Shown: piece after piece, positions 1 to 10,700 of the stretch | Numbering within the stretch: the first letter of the stretch is position 1 | Layout: the number at the start of each line of letters is the position of its first letter | NCBI GenBank assembly: GCA_019055375.1 | Contig: JAHQIW010000090.1 | Coordinates: 62,001 to 126,000 of the forward strand | Reading direction: 5' to 3' | Source of the DNA: Parelaphostrongylus tenuis | Taxonomy: Eukaryota; Nematoda; Chromadorea; Rhabditida; Metastrongylidae | Length of the DNA: 64,000 nucleotides | Position numbers and translations under genes: made by a program | The notes under the pieces: model-generated | Told to the model about the DNA's origin: nothing | Seen by the model: only the letters and a program-made list of their open reading frames with translations | Databases searched by the model: none

Positions 1-89
1 AGAATTTTTCTATTTAATCGCTCTGTTAGGACTGCTATGATGATCTAACTACCAGTCGAGAAATGCTGAGTGATGTACAAAACTTGGGG

Positions 90-162
90 CTTGGGCGCGA
101 GTTGAACCCGCGTCTTTCCGACACCGAAGGGCGCGCGGGCTAACCACTACACCATCAAGACC
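90..162 (-). repeat. tRNA-like repeat, family T1
   Basis: Read on the minus strand this has a pol III A-box-like GGTGTAGTGGTTA and a B-box-like GGGTTCAACTC, with ends (GGTCTTG and CAAGCC) that can partly pair like an acceptor stem. About a dozen relatives lie in the window, mostly degenerate, so this is a dispersed tRNA-derived repeat rather than a working tRNA gene. No convincing anticodon arm can be folded by eye. Confidence 0.6.
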
Positions 163-810
163 ATCGCGGGCTCGACGGCTAGTCACAACTACTATTATCG
201 ACTGATTGAAGGGGGGAGGGGTTAGGAATAGTACTGACCTCATGACGTCCGTAATTTACCGTCCGTAGGGGGCACGCGAATGGGAGATGGCCCGTAGGTT
301 GTTTACTTGTTTACTTTTTGTTGACTTCGTTGTTGCTTTATTGACTTGTTTTGTTTTGGTGATTCACGTGAATAGAATAGGTATCGATCGGCAGTCATTA
401 AGGAAGAAAACACCCCAACCACATCTGGGGAAAAAAAGGCGAAGAACGGCGATGTTTTCCTCTAGTTTTTTTCGGTAGATAGAAATTTTTAGAAATGTTG
501 GGAATTCTGGTAGGTAGTATCTGTAAACGATTTCGATGGTCCCAACAGACGACGTCTGATGTCCCCCTAGGAGTGCTTCCCGATGTTAGCTTAAAGTCTT
601 GTCGTGTACTTTGATCCCAGGCTGATTGCCGACCCAGTCGATCGATAGCTATCACGCTACTGATATTCATTCTTTTATCGTCTCTCCTATTGTCATTAAT
701 TTCAGTAAAAAAGGTATTCTTTTGTGTCTTTGTAGAAAACAATGAAATAATCGTTGAAAATTATGATTGCGAAGGTCGCCCTCTTATAGCATGATGGTGG
801 TAAAACGGGT

Positions 811-886
811 GCAGAAAGTGCAACGAGTTAGAGCACGCGCTTGCTCGGATAAAGTGAGATGCGGGTTCGAGTCCCGGCTGATGCAA
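811..886 (+). repeat. tRNA-like repeat, family T2
   Basis: A-box-like AGTGCAACGAGTTAGAGC and B-box-like GGGTTCGAGTCCC are spaced as in a tRNA. A tail beginning TGCAAAATTTTTGC and running into a copy of ACTCTACATTACTG follows. The same tail sits after other T2 copies near 33.6 and 50.1 kb, which marks a retroposed family, not a lone tRNA gene. Confidence 0.6.
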
Positions 887-1066
887 AATTTTTGCTTCTT
901 ACTCTACATTACTGTGTCTTTCTCTCATTCGATTCATATGATTATAAGGTTTCAAATCTCTAAAGAATCGATTGTACTGTTACATATCTGAAGATCTAGA
1001 AATATTAAGAAGGTGAATCGTTATGGAAAGAGTAAAATGTGATTTCCCATAGAGTCATCGAGCTTT

Positions 1067-1153
1067 CCTCCTTTCCTCCATTCCTCCGTTCCTCCTTTCT
1101 TCCTTTCCTCCTTTCTTCCTTTCCTACTTTCTTCCTTTCCTCCTGTCTCCTCT
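1067..1153 (+). repeat. TTCC-type polypyrimidine tract
   Basis: About 85 bases of almost pure pyrimidine made of TTCC and TCCTCC units end 65 bases before the ETFB start codon. It may be a simple microsatellite, or may act in the promoter or outron of ETFB; the sequence alone does not decide. Confidence 0.75.
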
Positions 1154-1218
1154 TATGATCCACAATCGAGGAAAATTTCTAGCAAACGTTCAGAATTTCA
1201 GTGCTCGTCAACATCGAT

Positions 1219-4200
1219 ATGAGGATTTTAGTCGGAGTGAAACGAGTAATCGATTATGCTGTGAAGGTAACGCATCAGATACTTATCGATCGGAAATTTG
1301 GATATTTTCTTTTTCTTTGTTTTTGTTCTTGCAGTATGCTGTTTTCTCCTATTAACTTGAGTAAGAGCGCATGTGGCGCAGTGGTAAGAGGTCTGCGTCG
1401 CGCACAAGGTCGATGGTTCGATCTCGTGCTCCGGCTCACCAAGCCATCCATCCCTCCGGGGTCGGTAAATTGGCTCCAGACAGGTCTCAGACTTGTCTAG
1501 GAGGATAAGTGGCACTGACTCGTTACGGCGGGAGACCACCGCGAGTCATTGTAAAGACCAAATATGCATTCAATCACCTCAAACGAAGCTGAAAATTGAA
1601 GGCAAATGCATGGCGCATCCCTCAGGAATTGATCAACGCCGGGAGTATTTGATTTTTTCTGACTTGAGTAGAATTTGTTCTCCACCATATAGCATGGATT
1701 TATGAGGTAGAGTAATCTACAATGAGAACTGCTATCGATCGGCAGACATCCTCTGTACTCGTGGCCCTTTAAAATTCAGGAATATAGGAAATATATGGGC
1801 TCTAGGATATAGGTAAAGGAGAAGAATTCGTGGGAAAGCGCGATAGATTTGGGACTGGCTGGAGGCGACTTCGTGGTGGATCGAAGAGGAGGAGAGGAGA
1901 GGGGAGGGTCCTACTTCAAGATGATTAAATTGTTCTGTCAACCAGAACCGCTGACGCTCTCCGTTTCATCTGTGTCCTCTTGCACTTTCGTAGATGAAAC
2001 AGAACAGAACAGGACATTTCCCTTGATGAGACAAAATTTCTTATGGAAACGAGCATTTTCTCATGGGATTTTTTTGGCTCCGAAGAAGACGGAAACATCA
2101 GAAACATTGGCCGAATAAATTCGATTCATCATTCCGTGATATTAGCTAGATTATTACAGAAATGAATGATATTTCGTAGAAGTATTGATACTATTCGGTC
2201 ATGAGGGGTTACATGAGAAATCGACCTCATTTGCTGGTGAGGAACTTTTCATAGGATTGTTAGTGACCATTCGAAAGCTGAGATCTCTGGCTGCAGCTCC
2301 ACGTCACCGGATTTTGAAAAACCTTTTCTTCTAAACCTTGTTACAAATGGAAATTCCTTACGTTTCAGACGCGCATATTTCTCGCCGCACACCAGCTCTT
2401 TTTTTTGGACTGTTAGTAATCATATCTTTCGTTTCGAGTGTTTTCTTAGGACCACAGCTCCAATTTCAATATGCCTGGTAATTATTCTTTGAGCCACGCA
2501 TGTCAGTGGTCTGTCAAAGAGGGCTGACTCTATAGAGCCCGATACACGTGTTTCGATCTTGCGATCTCGTCAGTCAGGCAGTTACCCTTTCTCGTCTTTT
2601 GCCAATCCTGCCTAGCTGATGAGATCGCAAGATCGAAATACGTGTATCGGGCTATATAAGCCAGCCCTCTTTGACAGACCGCCGGCATGCGTGGCTCAAA
2701 AAATAATTACCAAGCATGTAGTAATCATTCGATAATGTAAGCGATCTCTTCAGGACATAAGCGCAGTGTTGGAATCAGCAAACATTATTTGTTCTGACAA
2801 ACCGGCCACGTGGGGCTGTGGCCATAAATCTCAACTTTACAATGGTTGTTAACCCTCCTATTAAAAGCTCCTTTCCAGCGAATTAGATCGGTTTTTCATC
2901 TGTCTCCTTATAACCGAAAACTGCCGTAGTGATCATCGAACAGTCATGATGAGCTATCCGAATAAGTGTAAGTGATATTGATGCTCAAGATTTCTTATGT
3001 TTTTACTGCTTTTTCGCAGTGTTATAAGGTTTCAAATGTCCCTCAGAGAATTGATTGGTAAGCAAAAATTCGAATTCAGGCGGGAGTTGAACCCGCATTT
3101 TTACCCATACCGGGAGCACGCACTGATATGGGCGAAGCGCGGGTTCAACTCGCGTCTGAGGTCGAATTTTTGCCTACTATTCAATTCTTGTAGGTATACT
3201 TGGAACATCATAACGCTGGCAAAAAAGCAGTAAAATCTCAGAATTCTTGGATTTATGTAAGTACAATGACTGTCAGTTTAACTGAGTTTAGAGAGCGATG
3301 TTGTTTACCCGCCCAAATCTGTTAGAGGTTGGTGGCTGGCAGCTCTGATAGGGAGATTCTGAAGAATGAGTGTGTGGGTAAACGGTGGCCTCGGTGGGTT
3401 AGCGGTAGAACGCGTCCTCGGTGTGGATGAAACACGGGTTCAATCCTGTCTGAGGCCGAATTTTTTGCCTACCTCAACAGTCTCTTAGGTATACCTGAAA
3501 CATTGTAACACTGAGATAAAAGCGTCAAAACATGAGAACTTTTGGATTCTTGTGTTGCTTAGTTCTTATTTTGATTAATGTTCATTTTAGCATAGAGGGC
3601 TTAGAAATATTCAATGTTACCGTTATGATTAGAACTTCTTTGAATCAAATTTCTGCCTTATAGGTTCGAGTGAAACCGGATAAAACCGGTGTGATCACAG
3701 AAATGTTCAACATAGCATGAATCCCTTCGACGAAATCGCTCTTGAAGAAGCCGTCAAACTGAAGGAGAAGAAATTGGCAAACGAGGTTAGCCATTCGAGA
3801 TGGGATAATTATTTCGTTATGCAGACCTTTAGGGAAAGTTCTCTAGGTGGTGGCCGTTTCACTAGGCGGACCCAAGTGTCAAGAAGTGCTTCGGAATGCT
3901 TTGGCTAAAGGAGCTGATAAAGCCATTCATATAGAGGTGCTTGTGTAGTTTTGAGCTTTTGCAGATTTGTCTTCGTGTCTGAAAATCTAATGGATATTTC
4001 GACTAGGTTTCTGATGCTGAGTACCCGAAGATCGAACCGTTACATGTGGCAAAAGCTTTGCAAAAGGTTGTCGAGAAGGAGAAATTCGATCTAGTGTTTT
4101 TGGGAAAGCAGGTGGGTACCAATCGTTGTTTTAGAGTAGATAGACTACGACTTTTTTTGTGGCATTAGCTCCGTTCAACGTATATATTGAGGCAATAGAC

Positions 4201-7200
4201 GATGATGCATCTCAAACAGCACCTCTTCTTGCTGGATTGTTAGACTGGCCTCAAGCTCTATACGCCAGCAAGGTATGAAATTCCTATAGTCATCCTTAAT
4301 CCTACTCAATTTCGGGTTTGAAAATCTGAGTTTAACTTTCTGTTCGGTTCAGGAATGTTGAGCACTATAGAGTACTCTGAACTGCAGAAAGGAGCTAAAG
4401 ACGCGCTTCTTCCTTTCCAAAGGTGCTTGCTAATTCTTCATGACCGGGGCTCCTGTTCTGCTATCACTCTGCGATATTCAGATGAATATTTAGTGCTTCG
4501 GATTATTATTAAGCTTGCACAAGTTGGTCGAGAATTCTGGTTATTGCTAACGTTTGGAATCGCTTTCTTTGAAGTAGTTTGATTCGACTGCTCTCAGGAA
4601 TTATTCCATCATCCTCCTGCGAGATCAGAGTTCATAGTCGTCGCATCAAGCCGAGTCGAGTAGAGTGGTAGAGAAGAGTATCGCAAGAATGAAATAGCGT
4701 CACTCAACACTGCGCTTTTGTGAAGAGCTCTGGTCGCCCCGAACTGAGCTGACCATACATCATGTTGCCCAGGACTTGGAATTATTCTTCGTCGTACTGC
4801 CAACCGGGATTGTTTCTCTGGTGACAATCATTCTGCAATAGTCGTATCAGTATTAGATTGTACATTTTGAGGGCAAGCTCAATATGCCGTCTTCCATTTA
4901 ACCTCGGTATGGATACTTAGTTGTTTGGTCTATTGATAAGCATACACAAGGTCGTAACAATCCCTTATCGGAGTTGAAGTTTTGCAGTATCTTCTTCCTC
5001 GAGATATTCAATCAAGCGTTCATAGTACTGTCTCTTCCTTTAGTCTCCATAGCTATGGTATCGAGTCAAACCTAGTGGAGTGGAATACATCACGAATAAG
5101 TATAAATTAGTGGACTGGCCGATGGACCCGGTAGCACAGTGCTAGTGATGCCGAACTTCACGAACGCCGTGCTGATTTGACACCGCTCTGGATTCACTGG
5201 GCCGCTCTTGTTCACGGGGGCGAACAGTTGATATCAGATTTATCTGGGGAAGTTCAATACTTGTAATCCCAAGTGGGCCTGCTTGAGCTCAATCGTGTAA
5301 GATCTTCATGAAGAATGTGATCGACTCAATCAGCTTTCACATCCACGACGTTCATAGAAAAGACGTTAATCAACAAGCAGGCATCTGAAACTTGAAATCT
5401 TTCAGGATCGTTTGTGGATTATGATTCGAATAAGGAAATCAACTGAGAAGAGCCAGTGTTGACATAGCGGATATGAAGATGAGTCGGTGTAAAAGTAACA
5501 AAAATTTGTGAATTAAGTAGACTGGCCGTTATTACAATGAAGAAAAACTTGATTGAAGTTTAGAGTTCCAACAACATCGTGCATTGAAAAATCTCAATAA
5601 ATAAGAGCTTTTCTGAATTCCAGGTTGAAAAACCGAGTGATGGTTACTTGCAAGTGACAAGAGAAATTGACGGGGGATCAGATACGGTCAAAGTGAGTTT
5701 TCTTAGTACGCACAGTAAACAGTGGTACCTTATTTGTATTCAGTTGATTACTCCCCTCGAATGCATTGGATTTCCAGTAGATTTCACTCTCTGACATAAT
5801 TATGTGTTAGATGATTAGTATTAGGTTGAGCAAAACGTTCTGGGTAATTTTTGGAAGTTTCGTTTTTGACATCTTTGTGTAATTTTTCATTGCTAGTTTT
5901 GTATATGTTTATCTAGTTCATTAGTTTCAGCTCTGAAATGCCTCTTGAAGAGTTAATCTGCCTGTGATGATTCGCTATCAAAGGACAAAAGGTTTAACGA
6001 ATCTCAAAGCCGTCGGTGCGACTGTTGAGGGTGAAGGTGCTGGTACGACGAACAACAAGATTGACTGCGAGCAGATGGTTTGAGTGTATTCAAAGAAGGC
6101 AGGTTTTGATCTCGAAGACATGCCTCTTTCTGGACGGCCATCTGTCTTGGATGAAAGAGACTTGCAAGCCGCTTTGGATGCTGAGCTTCCATCGAGCACT
6201 CGTAATTTGGCCGAAGAGATTGGTGTTTCGCAGCGGACAGGTCTTCACATGTTGCACCAAGTCGACTTTGCCCACAAGCCGCCTCGCCAGGATTCGTATG
6301 AGCTTCATCCGTTTATGGCCTCTTTCGATCAGTGCAGCATCTTTAGAATGGCAGTCGATTGGAATCATCATTTTATGAAGCTGAAGAAGCAAGTCAAGAG
6401 TTTTTTTGGTCCAAAGGAGCCGGAATGGTACTTTCAGCCGATTCGGAATCTTGCAGACGATTGGAGAAACTCGTGGAACAGTGATGATCTAAGCTTTGAA
6501 AGAATAGTTTTGTTGTTTTAGTTGTTAAGTTGCGCATAAAAACCAAACTTTTAGGAATTTTCCTGAACGTTTTGCTCAACCCTAAGTATATTTCGTAGGA
6601 TTGACTTCTGTCAGCCATAATACCGTAGGGCTTCGTGATTTCATGTCTCCATTCAGATAAAACTACCTGCTGTGATCTCTGCTGACCTCCGTTTAAATGA
6701 GCCACGTTACGCGACGTTACCGAATATTATGAAAGCCAAGAAGAAGCCGATTGATAAAATCAGTACAAAGGATCTCGGACTAGATTTAACACCCCAAACT
6801 AAAACTTTAGAGGTAAGAGACATTATTGATGCTGAAGAATGAGGAGTGCGACTGCTTACTGAATTGCCATTATAAATCTGAATAATTGTTCTAAATTCTG
6901 GGACATTTTTGGAAGAGCTGCTAATCAACATCGATGGTTCGGAAGGTTTGTGTGACGACTGAAGCCATGGTAGATAGTACAACGAATTCTAAAGTCTTCG
7001 GATGGTCACATTTAAGAGGGTTGCTCAGTCAGCATATACCTCGTACCCTCTCTATTTACATGGAAAAAATGCTTGATCACATCGTTAGAATTCACTTTGA
7101 TGGGAAAGCAAAGTCGCAATTTCAGCTTTATTTGATAGCAAGAACTTGGGTTATCTAACAAAAGAAATCGTCTCTCCCAATCGACACGAGGACTGTTGAA

Positions 7201-7360
7201 CACCTATTAACATTCCTTACATCTTATTATTGTTATTATATTGAATTCTGCCAACATCTTTTAGGTATCCGATCCTCCTGTTCGTAAAGCTGGAGGATTT
7301 GTCGACGATGTGCCTATGCTTATTGGAAAGCTCAAAGAGAAAGGTTTAATCAAGACATAG
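1219..7360 (+). CDS. ETFB: Electron transfer flavoprotein beta subunit (8 exons)
   Basis: ETF-beta pairs with ETF-alpha in the mitochondrial matrix and carries electrons from acyl-CoA dehydrogenases to ETF-ubiquinone oxidoreductase. Exons: 1219-1266, 3664-3785, 3847-3936, 4007-4111, 4192-4272, 5624-5692, 6657-6812, 7265-7360, about 255 residues when joined, the usual length. It opens [16 protein letters not shown]. Later landmarks are [28 protein letters not shown] (cofactor-binding loop), REIDGG, and [18 protein letters not shown], which includes the dehydrogenase recognition region. All introns are GT-AG and phases agree. Exon 2 is one A short in a GAAATG run: the frame hits a stop unless the run is four A, most likely an assembly error. 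A TTTCAG site 18 bases before the ATG suits spliced-leader addition. Intron 1 holds SINE and MITE insertions; intron 6 holds a mariner. Confidence 0.93.
1366..1655 (+). repeat. tRNA-derived SINE, family S1 (in ETFB intron 1)
   Basis: It begins with the A-box-like TGTGGCGCAGTGGTAAGAG and a B-box-like GATGGTTCGATC. A shared non-tRNA body follows, with CCAGACAGGTCTCAG and GACCACCGCGAGTCATTGTA, then a tail near GAATTGATCAACGCCGGG. The same head-body-tail order recurs at 8.2 kb (reverse), 36.0 kb and 47.2 kb, which defines the family. Confidence 0.75.
2237..2903. mobile_element. Foldback MITE (type A), interrupted by a second MITE
   Basis: The left arm (2237-2423, including GGAACTTTTCATAGGA and TTCTCGCCGCACACCAG) is related in reverse complement to the right arm (2719-2903, with CTCCTATTAAAAGCTCC). 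Relatives lie at 10.19-10.50, 37.65-38.23, 42.30-42.44 and 52.36-52.52 kb. No coding capacity is seen. It lies in ETFB intron 1. Confidence 0.6.
2424..2718. mobile_element. Foldback MITE (type B) nested in MITE type A
   Basis: Two arms of about 100 bases are near-perfect inverted copies: GGTAATTATTCTTTGAGCC at the left and GGCTCAAAAAATAATTACC at the right, with GATCTTGCGATCTCGTCAG against CTGATGAGATCGCAAGATC inside. Both sides carry TAGTAATCAT (2414-2423 and 2719-2728), a 10-base target-site duplication, which is Mutator-like. The right end lacks about 45 outer bases present on the left. Other copies lie near 32.8-33.2 and 58.7 kb. Confidence 0.75.
3062..3175. repeat. Head-to-head T-halves of tRNA-like family T1
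   Basis: Left arm AGGCGGGAGTTGAACCCGC and right arm GCGGGTTCAACTCGCGTCT are inverted copies of the same B-box region, and the flanks continue the symmetry (GCAAAAATTCGA against TCGAATTTTTGC). The central tRNA halves are missing. This is a palindromic fusion of two family T1 copies. Confidence 0.65.
3387..3459 (+). repeat. tRNA-like repeat, family T1
   Basis: The ends GGCCTCGG and CTGAGGCCG can pair as an acceptor stem. A-box-like GGGTTAGCGGTAGAACG and B-box-like GGGTTCAATCC are present. It is followed by the family tail (TTTTTTGCCTACC, then ACATTGTAACACTGAGATAAAAGC). It lies in ETFB intron 1. Confidence 0.6.
5821..6585 (+). mobile_element. Internally deleted mariner element (in ETFB intron 6)
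   Basis: Terminal inverted repeats TTAGGTTGAGCAAAACGTTC (left) and the reverse complement GAACGTTTTGCTCAACCCTAA (right) bound about 765 bases. Between them, 6084-6521 encodes the second helix-turn-helix region of a mariner transposase ([22 protein letters not shown]). It then jumps directly to the C-terminal end ([23 protein letters not shown]). The whole DD34D catalytic core is absent, so the copy cannot transpose by itself. It is in the sense direction of the host gene and leaves the splice sites intact. Confidence 0.85.
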
Positions 7361-7499
7361 AGACTCTTTCATATAGAGTAAATATTTCTGTCCGCCACCT
7401 TCTAATACCTATCTTTTTATGTTGGAATTATAACGTGTCTTAAAGTGATGCCCTAAGTAAGAACGTTGTGTACTTAATACGGTTTGAAGATCATGTTTG

Positions 7500-7505
7500 A
7501 ATAAA
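7500..7505 (+). promoter_or_regulatory. ETFB polyadenylation signal
   Basis: AATAAA lies 140 bases after the ETFB stop and before the convergent HMG20-type gene ends at 7763. It is the only good signal in that 400-base gap. Confidence 0.55.
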
Positions 7506-7762
7506 TTTATTGCATCCATTTAACAGATGGAAAGGTGGAGATCGAAGTTACAACACTCAATTTAATGAGTGCTGTAAGATGAGGAATCAATTACAAAACA
7601 TCACCTATACCTAAACAAATTCGGAAACACAACATTGAGCTGAGACGTAACAGACTGTCATCAAAATATGACGCAATCATAACTCGTTTTTTGATCAGTA
7701 AAACTTAGTGTAAACAGAAAAGATAACAACTGGGAGAAGAGAAGGTGACTTCTCTTACACAG

Positions 7763-10700
7763 CTATTTTGGAAGAAGAAATGATGCACTACGTATTACAT
7801 CTTTGACAGATTGTAAAACATCTTCATTCGGAGCGTCACCGTCGGCGAGTCTTGTGAGGAACGCAACAGTTTCTTCAGGAGTCGTCAAATTGTATTCTAA
7901 ACAACACCAAAGTTAATTCTGTCCAATAAATCGATTGTCTCCTCTCACGGGATGAAGCTAATTATTAAGGAGCAGATGTATCCTGTAAGGTTCTGTATCA
8001 CGTACATTACAGATAACGTAGACAGAAAAAAGCTCAAATGATTCCGTACAACCGGAAAAGTCGAGGTACATGAAGCTAGGAGATGGAGCCTATAATAGAT
8101 TCGCAGGACAAAAACCTAAAAACTTTCGGGTGTCGAAAAATCCGTGAGGGATACGCTATGCATTCGCGTCCTCACCAAGCATCGTTTGAGGTGACTTGAT
8201 GCATATTTGGCCTTTACACTGGCTCGCGGTGGCCGAGCCAATGCATCACCTCAGTGCTGCTATCCTCCCAGACAAGTCTGGTATCAATCCACCTACTCCG
8301 GAAAGATGAAAGGCTTGGTAACCCTCAGGAGCAAGATTGAACCGTCGACCACGCGTGTGCCGCAGCAGAGCACCTCTGACCACTACGACGCTAATGCCTA
8401 TCCGAAAGATAGTAGGAACACAGTGATGAAATCACATACCTTTCATAGTTTCACCCATTGCACCTCGTAGAACTCGCATCCAACATTCTATGATGTGATC
8501 AGCTTCCTTAGCTATTTTTCTATCTGAAAAATAATTTCGGAATACGAGGTCGAATGAATCTTGTTCGGAACGACCTCACGCGCATCTTCTCATCAGGAAA
8601 TTAGTGAACTCTTGATAAAAAAGAAAAAAAAACGTGGAAAAAAGTAACAGAAAGTCTCGATCCTTGAGAGTAACATTACTCTTCTTCCAAGGAAAACGAC
8701 CTACCATGAGCTGCTTGAGCTTCATAGGCCAAATTCTTCGCCTGCATCTTTTCGATCGTTCGTTGCATTGCTGCCTTTTCCGCTTCGGCGACACCGATTT
8801 CATGTCGAATTGCTCGAAGTTTTGCCTCTCGCTCTTGAAAAGTGGACTTATCAAAGGAAATGTCCATAGCCTATTGAAGATCCAAGCAACATACTTTTAT
8901 TGTATTCCAAAACTCCTGACTGAATATTGGAATCTTTGAATTCGGTACCATGGGAACAACGACCTCATCAGAACCGGATGCCTTTCGCTGGAACGAAATA
9001 CGATACCGAAGGCGACTAGCACCCATCAGATTTAAGAGCTTGGTATAGATTAGATATAGATCAAATGACCATTAATCAGGCGTAAAAAGGCCTATCAGAA
9101 TTCTGACTGCTCTTCGAGCAGTTGAGTAGTAGATCAACTATCGACTGAACCTTGTTCCTACGAATTCCATTCTTCACTCTCTTCTTAGTGCCTTCGACAA
9201 ACGTGGTCTCATTCAAGTCTAGCGACTCATCGAAATCATCATCTTGTGAATCCGCTGCTCCCATTCGTCGTCGCTGCTTCCGAAGTCTCAATATCCGCTC
9301 TTTCTTCTCTAAAAATGAGACTATTGTCGTTTTCAAATAGAATTTTCTCTTTCTCTCTTGTAAAATATTATTGGTATCACTCTCTGTCCAAACGTAATTC
9401 GAGCATCTATAGACCTCAAAATCTCTAATTAAGTTAACATGAAAGTTAGGATGGAATCGTTTCTAGGAGATTCGATACTCTGGAACATAAAAGTACAGGA
9501 ATAAGCAAAAACAAAACCCCGACGAAAAAATCAATACGTACTATTTGCAAAGGAGATACTGACTGAACGTACCTAAGAAATCTCTGTAATGTTCAGTTTT
9601 CTCGTAGGCTTTCAATTCAATCTGATATTGCTCACGTTCTTTAGTTGCCAGTTCAAGAAATGGCTGAAAGAAAACCACTTTTTTTTCTGAAAAAAATTTC
9701 GACGCTAGTACGCTGGCAACCAGCGTCGACAGGCAGGCGCTGTCGAGCCGCCGCTTTCCCACGAGACGCGACACCGCCGTTACAGTAGCCGAAGTGGGAT
9801 TTGACGTCGCGCGGCACGGTACGAAACGTACCGTTTGATCCTTGAAGGATTGTGTTAGTTTGACGCTAGTGGAGAGTTCAATGGTCCCATTCAAGCGCGA
9901 CGTGTGTGAAACATGATCTTCTTCTGAATGCTACAAGCCTGTCACAAAGTTTTTCTGGAAAACAAGTATATTTTCAAACTCAGCGAAATTCACGCTATTC
10001 AAAGGCCATTAACAGCTCAGAGAAAAAAAGCCTTGCCCAGCGAAATATATAAAGTCATATTCCACGCGCCGCGCATTTTTATAATTGTCGTGCTTGAATT
10101 TCGCTGGGCACATGTTCCTTTTTCTTTACAAACTTCTAATGACCTTCGCGGTTCTTTTCGGTTATAAGGGGAGAGATGCAGAAACGACTTTCGTTCGCTG
10201 GACACAGAAACTTTTCATAGGAGTCTTTGTAATCATCGAAAGCATGAATCTCTGGCTAGCGCAGTACAGTACGTGCAGTCTAGGGAAAGAGCTTTGTTCA
10301 GCGAAATATGAGCGAGATAAGAAAAAAAACGCGCATGATCGTGTGAAACGGTATCTTATTTCGGAATTCATAGCGTTATAAAAGAGTCTTTTCATAAACC
10401 GGCCACATAACGCTTTAGCCAGAGATTTAAGCTTTCGAATGATTACCAACACTCCTATGAAAAGTTCGTGTCCAGAGAATGAGATCGCCTCTTCTCATTG
10501 TTCCCTTTAGAACCAAAAAAACCTGACCTTCAGATAGCGTGAATTTCGGTGAGTTCAAAAACCTACTTGTTCTCCAGAAAAGTCTTCTAGTGACACTGTA
10601 GCACTCACAATAAGACTATAATTCCCACGCGTAGCGGTCGATGGGTCCAAAACTCTCCACAACGGCCAAAATGACGAGAATCAAAATTATAAACGATTAA

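Noticed and set aside
90..162. Functional tRNA gene
   Set aside because: Boxes are good but the anticodon arm does not fold, and many similar decayed copies with common tails exist.
398..742. Minus-strand open frame of 114 codons
   Set aside because: No recognisable motif, no splice context, low-complexity ends; probably chance.
5120..5260. Possible further tRNA-like repeat (GGTAGCACAGTGCTAGTGATG)
   Set aside because: Only an A-box-like motif; no B box and no shared tail.
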